Below, piece by piece: positions 1-7,202 of a stretch of DNA of 10,519 bases; position 1 is the first letter of the stretch; every line of letters begins with the position of its first letter. The notes below the pieces were generated by a model, which worked only from the letters and a program-made list of their open reading frames with translations, was not told the origin of the DNA and did not search any database. Made by a program: the position numbers and the translations under genes. The DNA comes from Candidatus Zixiibacteriota bacterium (GTDB taxonomy: Bacteria; Zixibacteria; MSB-5A5; WJJR01): assembly GCA_020058315.1 (NCBI GenBank), contig JAGVEK010000540.1, forward strand, positions 1 through 10,519. The letters run 5' to 3'.

Positions 1-2694
1 ACGGGAGGCAGAGGCCAGCATGCCGCCTCTTGTCGTGTCCCCGATAATGGCGAATGCCACAGTGACCGCACTGTCGGGCAGAATCGTCAGCGGACCCGTG
101 GCAATCAAATTCGAGCCGTCACCGGTATCCCTGGGAGTGTCATTGGTGAAACCACCTGACAGCGCGTGCCACTTCAAGGCATCAGTGACACCGAAGTAAA
201 CCTCAGGGTTGTTAGCGAAGTAGCGATATGAGGTGGTCCCTGGAGCGGTGAGCACTGCCAGGCCGCGTAACCGATTCGCGCCGCGTTCACCCATCCATCC
301 CACTCTTGCGGACGGGTCGTACCCGCCGGTGTCGCGAGTGGCCGCCGCCGGGTCATCTTTGAACTGAGACCATGGGAAGTCCCAGTCGAAGTACAGCCCG
401 GCATGCAGATCGTGAATGGTCGATCCGGAACGATTGTGGATCGTATACTCCGCCACCAGATAATTGGCATCGTCGTGCGCGCTGTCAGCGAAAGTCCGCT
501 GCTCAACAAAGAGTCCGATCGGATGCTCCGCATTCGCATCGGTGAAGGCTGCGCGCGTCTCTTCGGTGTGTTGCAAGCCGGGGCTCTGCACGTCCAGGCG
601 CCCTCCGGGATCGACCTGGAAATCATCGTCCGGGGATCCCACGAGGTTGCGCGCATTGTCAGAGACATGAACTGAATCGACGCCCAGCAGGAAGGCTCCC
701 TCGAAGAGACTCTGCGTGGGGTCTGCGCCGTAGAGGTACCCCGTCCCGCCCACACGCGGTGACAGCCCGTCAGATTGGAGCCCGAAAGTCCCATAGGCGG
801 ACACAGTCATCTGGAAGTGCCCCGCGCTGTGGGTGAATAGTTCGTCCGTTTGTGCCGGGCCAACCTGGATGACCCCTCGCACAGTCCTGGAATAACCGCC
901 GCTGCCCGTGATGTCGAAACGGACCGGCAGGCGCTCTCCCGGCAGCGGCCCTTCCGCCACGGAAAACCTAAACGGGTCGGTATAGTTTCCCGATGTGTCC
1001 CCCAGCGCGCCAAAATCCCCGAATGCCGCGCTCGGATCCGTGATGGTCAGGCGCGAGTCCTCGGGAACCAGCGTCACGCTGACGTTCGATACGGCCGGGC
1101 CCTGGGAGCGCAGAACAATGACCATCGAATCGGAACTGCCGGGAGCAGGACGGGTGTAGAGATCGCGTTTGATATAAAGGGCCGGCTGATTGTTGACCGG
1201 CATTAGCCGGTACGCTCCCATCAGGTCGAGAAGACCATGACCCCACAGATTGTCCGGACCAGGGGGCGATGGTCCCAAGTAGCGGGCTCCGTGGAGGAGT
1301 GCCCATTTGATGGTATCGACAGTCGCATTGGGATTGTATTCCCGCAATAGAGCGACCCCTCCGGAAACATGCGGAACCGCAAACGATGTACCGAGCGTCA
1401 AATCCGTAAAACGGTTGTTGGGCCCGATGGTAAGAATGCGGTTACCGGGTGCGACGATCTCCGGCTTGACTGTCAACATATCGCACGTAGACGGTCCACG
1501 CGACGATTCTGGACGCAGTGTGATCGGTGCGGACTCGGAACTGGCGTCCACCATCCCGACAGAGAAGGCGTTGGTCTCACTCGTAATCCGGCTCGCCGGA
1601 TTGCGGATCGACGCCTTGAACTGATTGAACTGACCTTCGTTCCCCGCCGCAAAGAGCATCACCGAGCCCGCGGCTTCCACGTTGTCGATTGCGTTCCAGA
1701 AGACATCACTGCATGAGCCAACCGAATCGTACCGTCCCCGGGAATCGACGAGGGACAACCCCCAGGAGTTGTTGACGACATCGGGTACATCCTCCTCTGT
1801 ATTCGGGTCACCATCCGGATCGGCCAGCCATTGCAGCGCCTCGACGATGCTAGTGCCTTGCAGATCGATCGCCGCGGCGGAAATCCACTGCGCGCCAAAA
1901 CTGACTCCGATGGTATCCATCGACACCAGAGTATCCACAGCAACCATGATTCCCATGACATTCGTGCCGTGACTGGGGATCTCCCCCGGGAAAGTGCGGG
2001 GGATTGAATCGTTGTGTTGCGGGTCAAACCAGCTCTCACGAACGGGGTAACCGTTATGTCCGCGCCAGTTGCCGGACAGCAGGAAATGTGATCCGTCGAC
2101 TCCGGCGTCGATCGACGCGACCACCCGCCCCTTGCCGGTGTAACCCATCTTCCATAAAGAGTCCGCCTTGATCGCTCGCAACCCGGGTTGCGCCTTGCCA
2201 GTCACCCCAGCCGGAACGACACCGTCCGGAACTTGCAGCGGTTCAATCCAGCTCACTTGGGGCAGTGCGATGACTTCGTCGACATCGGCGCGGCTGGCCA
2301 CCTCGGCAATCGCCGATGGCGTCATGCGCGCCGTGATAATGTTATCAATCCAGAAACGCCGCACCTCGGCGACGCGCCCTGCCAGCTCAGGAGAATCCAG
2401 CGCACTCGAGATGGACATTTGTGTCGCGCCGGCCGTCGCCTTAAGTGCTGCAACAGCCTCGCGATGCTGCTCGGAACGCGTGGCATACCGCGCCGCGACC
2501 TGGCGTTTGAGCGCCGCCCCCAAAAGCGTGCCGTGGGGACGAATGATCACCGGCACGAATTCATCCGGTCCCGAAGCCAGCAGACGCCGCTCAAGCTCGG
2601 GCGCGATTCTTCCGGCACAAGCCGGCGGCGGGACCACCCATGTCGCGGTGAGTGCAGCAGCAACAAACATCAAGACCGCAGAAGTTCTTCTCAT
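1..2694 (-). CDS. Exported subtilisin-like serine peptidase (family S8, bacillopeptidase F-like), C-terminus cut by window edge
   Basis: Reading the minus strand from an ATG at 2694 gives 898 uninterrupted codons to position 1 with no stop, so the gene continues to the left. A GGAG ribosome site lies about 6 bases before the ATG. Residues 1-28 form a signal peptide (MRRTSAVLMF start, hydrophobic core, ACAG near the cleavage site). Residues about 45-150 resemble an S8 propeptide. The catalytic domain spans about 170-500: Asp196 in SIDAGVD, His242 in SHGTNVMG, oxyanion Asn352 in AAGNEG, and nucleophile Ser437 in GTSFAVPHVSGG. The stretch PDVVNNSWG (304-312) is typical of bacillopeptidase F-type subtilases. 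The family hydrolyses peptide bonds with broad specificity outside the cytoplasm. The motif after the catalytic His reads HGTN where HGTH is usual. Residues about 500-898 are a beta-rich extension that I cannot assign to a named domain; in similar exported proteins such regions precede a sorting or anchoring signal, which would lie beyond the edge. Confidence 0.93.
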   Translation of the reverse strand, partial: MRRTSAVLMFVAAALTATWVVPPPACAGRIAPELERRLLASGPDEFVPVIIRPHGTLLGAALKRQVAARYATRSEQHREAVAALKATAGATQMSISSALDSPELAGRVAEVRRFWIDNIITARMTPSAIAEVASRADVDEVIALPQVSWIEPLQVPDGVVPAGVTGKAQPGLRAIKADSLWKMGYTGKGRVVASIDAGVDGSHFLLSGNWRGHNGYPVRESWFDPQHNDSIPRTFPGEIPSHGTNVMGIMVAVDTLVSMDTIGVSFGAQWISAAAIDLQGTSIVEALQWLADPDGDPNTEEDVPDVVNNSWGLSLVDSRGRYDSVGSCSDVFWNAIDNVEAAGSVMLFAAGNEGQFNQFKASIRNPASRITSETNAFSVGMVDASSESAPITLRPESSRGPSTCDMLTVKPEIVAPGNRILTIGPNNRFTDLTLGTSFAVPHVSGGVALLREYNPNATVDTIKWALLHGARYLGPSPPGPDNLWGHGLLDLMGAYRLMPVNNQPALYIKRDLYTRPAPGSSDSMVIVLRSQGPAVSNVSVTLVPEDSRLTITDPSAAFGDFGALGDTSGNYTDPFRFSVAEGPLPGERLPVRFDITGSGGYSRTVRGVIQVGPAQTDELFTHSAGHFQMTVSAYGTFGLQSDGLSPRVGGTGYLYGADPTQSLFEGAFLLGVDSVHVSDNARNLVGSPDDDFQVDPGGRLDVQSPGLQHTEETRAAFTDANAEHPIGLFVEQRTFADSAHDDANYLVAEYTIHNRSGSTIHDLHAGLYFDWDFPWSQFKDDPAAATRDTGGYDPSARVGWMGERGANRLRGLAVLTAPGTTSYRYFANNPEVYFGVTDALKWHALSGGFTNDTPRDTGDGSNLIATGPLTILPDSAVTVAFAIIGDTTRGGMLASASR

Positions 2695-3040
2695 GACACT
2701 CTCCATCCTGAGTACCGGGCCAGCGTTGCGGAGCGGTCGTCAGCACCCCCTGTTGATTTCATCTCTTTCATTCGATATTTCGGCACCGCCCCGGCTGGTC
2801 AATAGACCGATCCCGGGACCAGTCCCCACCAAAATAAGGTAAACACAGTAGAGGGACAGAGGTTTCCTTGTATCGATTGGCCAACGGGAGACGTGTGCGG
2901 GCAAATTCTCTGTGGTCCGGCCGCAAAATCGCCTATGTTCCCCGTTGCGGTGCTGGCGAGCAGATTCTTGGATCGTCCAGCCGCGGGTAAACTTGAGGTT
3001 TCCATCGGAGATGTCAGAAATCTGAGGCAGGAGCTGGAGA
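2695..3040. promoter_or_regulatory. Divergent intergenic region between the S8 and S9 peptidase genes
   Basis: These 346 bases lie between two genes transcribed away from each other, so both promoters should be here. For the minus-strand protease, the best candidate is a TTGACC -35 (complement of 2797-2802) with a 17-base spacer to AATATC (complement of 2774-2779). The -35 matches consensus in 5 of 6 positions, the -10 in only 3 of 6, so it is weak. I found no convincing promoter for the plus-strand peptidase. In the S9 gene's frame there is a TGA stop at 3023-3025, which rules out an upstream extension of that protein. A small palindrome TCCCGGGA lies at 2811-2818; its meaning is unknown. 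I see no supported gene in this stretch. Confidence 0.4.
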
Positions 3041-5089
3041 ATGCCCACAAAACGTTCACCCCAACGGCGCCCCGTCGCCGCCGATGATATCACTCGAATC
3101 AAGTTCCTTCGCTCGCCCGCGTTGTCCGCGGACGAGACAACTGTCTGTTTCGCCGTCGAAACGGTGTCAGAAGACAGAAAGAAATACCTGTCGCATTTGT
3201 GGCAATGTCAGGCAGATGGGAGCGAATTGCGGCAACTGACGTTTGGTGAACGCAGCGACTCCTCGCCTCAATTCTCGCCCGACGGCCGCTGGATCGCCTT
3301 CCTCGCAAAGCGCGGCGACCATCCCGGCATTCATCTCTTGCCAACAGACGGCGGTGAGTCGCATCCGCTCACAGAGAAGGACGGCACCTTCGCGTGGCCG
3401 GTCTTTACGGCCGACTCTCGGTCAATTGTCTGTGGATTTCGGCAGAATGACCCCATCCCAGATTCAGGGAATGCGGACAAGAAGGCGGCGAAAGGGCAAT
3501 CGCCTGACAAGAAGTCCAAGCGCGAAGCTCCAGTGTTCCGGCATGTTGAGCGTCTCTTCTACCGCTACGATGGGGAAGGCTACATCCCCAGCGACGGTTT
3601 CCACATTTGGGTTTTCGACATCGCAACTGGGGAAGGGGCGCAACTGACCCGCGGGCGCTTCAACGAGACCAGCCCAGCCATCTCGCCGGATGGCAAGTGG
3701 ATCGCCTTCGTGTCCAATCACCGCCCAGATCCGGATCGAGATCCGATGCGCCAGGACCTGTTTCTCATGCGCTCCACCGGTGGTCCGATCCGGCTGGTAC
3801 CCACCCCTCCTGGTCCTGTCGAGTCACCATCGTTTTCCCCTCAAGGCGGACTCATCGCTTACTACGGTCATACGGATCCCGATGCGGCATGGGGCAGCAG
3901 CCCGATGCATGTATGGGCAGTTGGCACGAGCGGTCGGCCAGCCGCGCGGGATCTGACGCCCACATTTGATCGCGAGACCTATGACCTGACCCTCTCTGAC
4001 ACCGGTGAAGGGCACGGTTCATTCCCCCCGCAGTGGTCTCCTGACGGCAGAACGATCACCGTACCGACTTCCGATACTGGGGCGACGCTTCTGTCCAGGT
4101 TCCCATCGCGAGGTGGAATACCCAAGCCGCTTTTCCGTACGAAGTGTCATGTGCAGGGGGCCTCCTTTGGGAGGCTCGGGCGACGAGTTGCACTGCTCGT
4201 GGCGGATGCCGCGCATCCAGCGGAAGTGGGAATCGCTGATCTTCACAGCAGCTCCACACCAAGGATGATCACCGCTATCAATGACAAATGGCTCAGAGAA
4301 GTAGCCATCGGCAAACCGCAAGAAGTCTGGTTCACCTCGACTGGAAAGACCCGGATCCAAGGCTGGGTTCTCAAACCGCCAAACTTCCGAGCCGGGAGGC
4401 GTTATCCGGGAATCGTCGAAATCCACGGCGGACCGAGGGCGCAGTACGGCTATTCATTCTTTCACGAAATGCAGCTTCTTGCAGCAAGGGGATACGTGGT
4501 CTTCTTCTGCAATCCGAGAGGATCCCAGGGACGCGGCAAGGAGTTCACGACTGCCATCGTTAACGCATGGGGAACAGTCGACTACGAGGACGTCATGGCA
4601 GGGACTGAGTGGTTCTGTGCCCAGTCGTATGTTGATTCCCGGCGTGTCGGTGTCACAGGTGGATCGTACGGTGGTTACATGACCAATTGGATTGTCGGAC
4701 ATACCAATCGCTTCAAGGCGGCCGTAACCCAGCGTTCGGTCGTCTCCTTGAAGTCGTTCTATGGCACGTCAGACACGGGATGGGATTGGGAGCGTGAATT
4801 CGGCGGGCCGCCGTGGGGAAATCCGGCGGGGTACGAAAGGATGTCGCCGCTGACTTATGCCAAGAACGTGAAGACTCCCCTGCTGATTCTCCACAACGAG
4901 CATGATTACCGCTGCTTGATCGAGCAGGCTGAGCAGTTGTACACAACGCTGAAGGTCATGGGGAAAAAAGTCGAGATGGTGCGATTCCCTGAGGAACCGC
5001 ACGGGCTGTCTCGCCACGGGCGCCCGGATCGGCGCATCGCAAGGCTCGAACACATACTGCGCTGGTTTGACAAGTTCTTGTCGAAATGA
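3041..5089 (+). CDS. S9 family peptidase (prolyl oligopeptidase / acylaminoacyl peptidase-like), cytoplasmic
   Basis: This 682-residue protein has the two-part architecture of family S9. An N-terminal beta-propeller contains PD40/TolB-like repeats: SPDGRWIAF near 79-87, SPDGKWIAF near 215-223, SPQGGLIAY near 266-274 and SPDGRTITV near 333-341. The C-terminal alpha/beta-hydrolase domain starts near 435. The catalytic triad is visible as Ser542 in GGSYGGYMTNW, Asp622 in HNEHDYRC and His654 in EEPHGLSRHG; the HGGP motif at 462-465 belongs to the oxyanion region. The family cleaves short peptides or acylated N-terminal residues, with the propeller excluding large proteins. The basic N-terminus (MPTKRSPQRR) has no hydrophobic segment, so the enzyme is likely cytoplasmic. 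The start is fixed by GGAG just upstream and an in-frame stop at 3023. A Lys-rich, probably disordered loop (about 141-162) interrupts the propeller. It is divergent from the S8 protease gene. Exact specificity cannot be read from sequence. Confidence 0.95.
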   Translation: MPTKRSPQRRPVAADDITRIKFLRSPALSADETTVCFAVETVSEDRKKYLSHLWQCQADGSELRQLTFGERSDSSPQFSPDGRWIAFLAKRGDHPGIHLLPTDGGESHPLTEKDGTFAWPVFTADSRSIVCGFRQNDPIPDSGNADKKAAKGQSPDKKSKREAPVFRHVERLFYRYDGEGYIPSDGFHIWVFDIATGEGAQLTRGRFNETSPAISPDGKWIAFVSNHRPDPDRDPMRQDLFLMRSTGGPIRLVPTPPGPVESPSFSPQGGLIAYYGHTDPDAAWGSSPMHVWAVGTSGRPAARDLTPTFDRETYDLTLSDTGEGHGSFPPQWSPDGRTITVPTSDTGATLLSRFPSRGGIPKPLFRTKCHVQGASFGRLGRRVALLVADAAHPAEVGIADLHSSSTPRMITAINDKWLREVAIGKPQEVWFTSTGKTRIQGWVLKPPNFRAGRRYPGIVEIHGGPRAQYGYSFFHEMQLLAARGYVVFFCNPRGSQGRGKEFTTAIVNAWGTVDYEDVMAGTEWFCAQSYVDSRRVGVTGGSYGGYMTNWIVGHTNRFKAAVTQRSVVSLKSFYGTSDTGWDWEREFGGPPWGNPAGYERMSPLTYAKNVKTPLLILHNEHDYRCLIEQAEQLYTTLKVMGKKVEMVRFPEEPHGLSRHGRPDRRIARLEHILRWFDKFLSK

Positions 5090-5137
5090 TAGGCGGCGCC
5101 AAAGGGCATCGCTGAGCATGGCTCGGCAGCCGCTTCG

Positions 5138-5153
5138 GCCCGCCATCGCGGGC
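5138..5153 (+). other. Short GC-rich hairpin downstream of the S9 peptidase
   Basis: GCCCGC (5138-5143) pairs perfectly with GCGGGC (5148-5153) around the 4-base loop CATC, about 50 bases after the S9 stop codon. An alternative outer pairing is CAGCC (5127-5131) with GGCTG (5151-5155). The bases that follow (TGATTGG) are not a T-run, so this is not a standard intrinsic terminator. It could be an mRNA 3' end stabiliser or chance in GC-rich DNA. Confidence 0.25.
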
Positions 5154-5300
5154 TGATTGGAGCCACTGCGCCTTTTCCGGAAACAACCACGCATTTCAGA
5201 CGTAAGAAGGTGAGAGTCTTGGGACCTGGCAGGCGTCTGCTTGGTTCAGTTACCGGTCTGATACACCCCGTCCGCGCGGGGAAAACCATGGGAGGGTCTC

Positions 5301-5810
5301 ATGAAGTTCGCGTCACGTTTTGGTCTGGCTGCCATCACTCTGGCCGCCACGATTACCGCACTTTCCTGCACATCGCAAGGTCCAAACGCGCCCGTACCGG
5401 GCGACCAGTCTCTTGAGAGAGGAGTCGGCGGCTATTACCCCCCGCCGTACAATCCCGACGATCCGGAGGTCATCCCCTGCCAGCTCTCTCTCGGAGCACC
5501 TGCGAGTGAGGTTCTGAGCGATGGAATCCCATTCAAGTTGTCGTGCGAGGATATGGCTATGGCAACGATGAAGATCGGGTGGACTTCTTACAATAGCCAA
5601 GGCTGCCTGACCAAAGTCAATGGATCAGTGACGTTCAGCAACACTGGCCATCACTACGAGTTCGAGATGATCATCAACCGAACCGGCGCCGACTGTGCTT
5701 TGAACGGCGGGTACATTATTGTCATGAGTCCGCTGCTGGGAGACGAGAAGATGATCCGCCTGCCCTCAGTTACGAGCCGTAGCTCATTGTCCACCATGAG
5801 AGCAAACTGA
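5301..5810 (+). CDS. Small lipoprotein of unknown family
   Basis: The 169-residue product has an N-terminal lipoprotein signal: basic start MKFASRFG, hydrophobic stretch, and ALSC with the lipidated Cys at 23 (Ala at -3 is acceptable but not the commonest lipobox). The start is set by GGAGG at 5291-5295, about 5 bases ahead of the ATG. After the Cys comes a flexible linker with a Pro/Tyr-rich patch (GYYPPPYNPDD, 44-54), then a domain of about 110 residues with four more cysteines at 60, 82, 102 and 132, possibly two disulfides in an exported protein. Alternating hydrophobic and polar residues suggest mainly beta structure. I do not recognise the family and propose no function. It is preceded by a 211-base gap and followed by a likely terminator, so it is probably monocistronic. 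It might assist the neighbouring peptidases or transporter, but only adjacency suggests that. Lipid anchoring is the one confident inference. Confidence 0.8.
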   Translation: MKFASRFGLAAITLAATITALSCTSQGPNAPVPGDQSLERGVGGYYPPPYNPDDPEVIPCQLSLGAPASEVLSDGIPFKLSCEDMAMATMKIGWTSYNSQGCLTKVNGSVTFSNTGHHYEFEMIINRTGADCALNGGYIIVMSPLLGDEKMIRLPSVTSRSSLSTMRAN

Positions 5811-5812
5811 GG

Positions 5813-5837
5813 ATCGGCCTCCTCAAGACAGGCCGAT
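5813..5837 (+). other. Perfect 8-bp hairpin immediately after the lipoprotein gene
   Basis: ATCGGCCT (5813-5820) and AGGCCGAT (5830-5837) form a perfect 8-bp stem with a 9-base loop, starting 3 bases after the lipoprotein stop codon. No T-run follows (next bases GGTCGAAACTG), so on its own it does not look like an intrinsic terminator. It may protect the mRNA 3' end or act with the second hairpin at 5875. Confidence 0.45.
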
Positions 5838-5874
5838 GGTCGAAACTGAGGCTGTGAAAATCGTTGATATGACA

Positions 5875-5912
5875 ACCGAGGCGTGCAGCGCGCGCCTCGG
5901 TCTTTTCCTTTC
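5875..5912 (+). terminator. Likely rho-independent terminator after the lipoprotein gene
   Basis: ACCGAGGCG (5875-5883) pairs perfectly with CGCCTCGGT (5893-5901) around a 9-base loop, and the stem is followed at once by a T-rich tail (CTTTTCCTTTCC, 5902-5913). It lies 65 bases after the lipoprotein stop and about 120 bases before the livJ ribosome site, so it would separate the lipoprotein transcript from the liv operon. The tail contains C residues, so termination may be incomplete. Confidence 0.65.
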
Positions 5913-6023
5913 CACCGCCGATTCTTCGCGAAGCGATTCTGCCAGAGCCACTTGAAGTCCAAATACCAATTGCTTTTTGCCAATGTTGATTTTACCATTG
6001 CACCAATGATTGCGGCATAGACC

Positions 6024-6030
6024 GGGGAGG
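6024..6030 (+). promoter_or_regulatory. Ribosome binding site that sets the livJ start
   Basis: GGGGAGG lies 3 bases ahead of the ATG at 6034. The open frame extends further back to a TTG at 6010, but that codon precedes this strong site, which would then sit inside the coding region, so 6034 is the better start. A second in-frame ATG at 6046 is 15 bases away, too far for good spacing. The 3-base gap at 6034 is shorter than usual. Confidence 0.6.
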
Positions 6031-6033
6031 ATC

Positions 6034-7182
6034 ATGGTCCGTCAAATGGTTAAGTCGAATTGGTTAAGGGGGTTGGCACTACTCGTCTTCGCCCTGCTGG
6101 CGATGTCAGCGTGTTCACAGAACGAAAACGTCATTCGCATCGGCGTGTTCAATTCCCTCACGGGAGGAACCGCGACTTTCGGCATATCCTCCACCAACGG
6201 CATCAAGATGGCTGTGGAAGAATGGAATGCTCGCGGGGGCATCTTGGGGAAACAAATCCAGCTGATTGTCGAAGATGATCAGAGCAAGCCGGAAGAAGCC
6301 GCGATGGTGGTGACGAAATTGATCAACCAAAACCGGGTGGCTGCCATCCTTGGTGAAGTCGCATCGTCCCGGACCCTGGCCGCAGCTCCGATCGCGCAGA
6401 GGGCGGGGATCCCATTAATCACTCCCGCCTCAACCAATCCGAAGGTCACGAAGGTGGGGAGCTATATTTTCCGTGTGTGTTACACCGATTCATTCCAAGG
6501 GGCGGTCTGTGCCCGCTTTGCCGTCGAGCGCCTTGGCTTGAAGCGCCTGGCAATCCTGACGGATGTGAAGAACGACTACAGCATCGGGCTGGCCGACTAT
6601 TTCAAGCGCGATGCCCAACTGCTGGGCGCCCAGATTGTGAGCGAAGAGTCGTACTCGGAGGGTGACACCGATTTTCGCGCCCAGATTACGTCGATCAAAG
6701 GGACCAATCCCGACGTCATCTTCGTCCCCGGCTATTACACCGAGGCCGGCCTGATTGCCAAGCAGGTGGCCGAGCAAAACATGAATGTCCGCCTGATTGG
6801 TGGTGATGGATGGGATTCACCACGCACGGTGGAAATCGGTGGCACTGCGGTCGAGGGTGCGTTCTTCTGCAACCACTACTCCGCCGAGGACACCAGTCGG
6901 ATGGTCCGGACATTCGTCGCAAACCATGTGAAAAAGTACGGCTATGTCCCGGACGCCATGGCCCCGTTGTCATACGACGCCGCCGAACTGCTGTTCACAG
7001 CGATCCAGAAAGCCGGATCGATCGACGGATCGAAGATCCGGGATGCCATCTCCCAGACCCGTGACTTCCCCGGGGTCTGCGGCAATATCACGATTGACGC
7101 GGAGCGCAACGCGCGCAAGGCCGCAATCATGCTGCAGATCGATCAGGGTAAGCTCAAAGTCTACGACGTGATCCAACCTTAA
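6034..7182 (+). CDS. livJ: Branched-chain amino acid ABC transporter, substrate-binding lipoprotein
   Basis: The 382-residue product is the extracytoplasmic binding protein of a type-I ABC importer for leucine, isoleucine, valine or related amino acids (Peripla_BP_6/LivJ-LivK fold). Residues 1-26 form a lipoprotein signal ending MSAC, with the lipidated Cys at 27. Family landmarks include IGVFNSLTGG (36-45), GIKMAVEEWNARGGILG (56-72), the ligand-loop stretch GEVASSRTLAAAP (107-119), GIPLITPASTNPKVT (125-139), VPGYYTEAGLIAKQ (231-244) and GGDGWDSP (256-263). Length is normal for the family. The start at 6034 is chosen from its ribosome site; a TTG at 6010 would add 8 residues. It is the first gene of the operon, 20 bases before livH. 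The order J-H-M-G-F is standard. The substrate could also be amides, urea or aromatic compounds, since this family is broad; the neighbouring permeases and ATPases do not settle it. I see no clear promoter in 5913-6023. Confidence 0.93.
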   Translation: MVRQMVKSNWLRGLALLVFALLAMSACSQNENVIRIGVFNSLTGGTATFGISSTNGIKMAVEEWNARGGILGKQIQLIVEDDQSKPEEAAMVVTKLINQNRVAAILGEVASSRTLAAAPIAQRAGIPLITPASTNPKVTKVGSYIFRVCYTDSFQGAVCARFAVERLGLKRLAILTDVKNDYSIGLADYFKRDAQLLGAQIVSEESYSEGDTDFRAQITSIKGTNPDVIFVPGYYTEAGLIAKQVAEQNMNVRLIGGDGWDSPRTVEIGGTAVEGAFFCNHYSAEDTSRMVRTFVANHVKKYGYVPDAMAPLSYDAAELLFTAIQKAGSIDGSKIRDAISQTRDFPGVCGNITIDAERNARKAAIMLQIDQGKLKVYDVIQP

Positions 7183-7202
7183 CACGACCGGCGGACCCCG
7201 TC

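Noticed and set aside
174..794. Minus-strand open frame of 206 codons
   Set aside because: It lies in another frame of the same strand as the S8 protease, whose own frame is open across the whole region and gives coherent protein sequence. It is a shadow.
2168..2842. Plus-strand open frame of 224 codons opposite the S8 protease start
   Set aside because: It is antisense to the conserved signal peptide and propeptide of the S8 gene, and its product is low-complexity Ser/Ala/Arg-rich, as expected for a shadow frame in GC-rich DNA.
2893..3087. Possible 64-codon plus-strand gene ahead of the S9 peptidase (GTG start after GGGAG)
   Set aside because: The ribosome site is only 2 bases from the GTG, the frame overlaps the S9 coding region by 47 bases, and the product resembles no known protein. 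The clear S9 start makes it unlikely to be real.
5210..5416. GTG-started frame of 68 codons overlapping the lipoprotein start
   Set aside because: It overlaps the lipoprotein signal peptide in another frame, and the lipoprotein has a strong ribosome site and lipobox. The upstream AAGGTGAG is likely coincidental.
5924..5933. Palindrome CTTCGCGAAG upstream of the liv operon, considered as an operator
   Set aside because: A single 10-base palindrome in GC-rich DNA with no matching promoter or second copy is not enough to call a regulator site.
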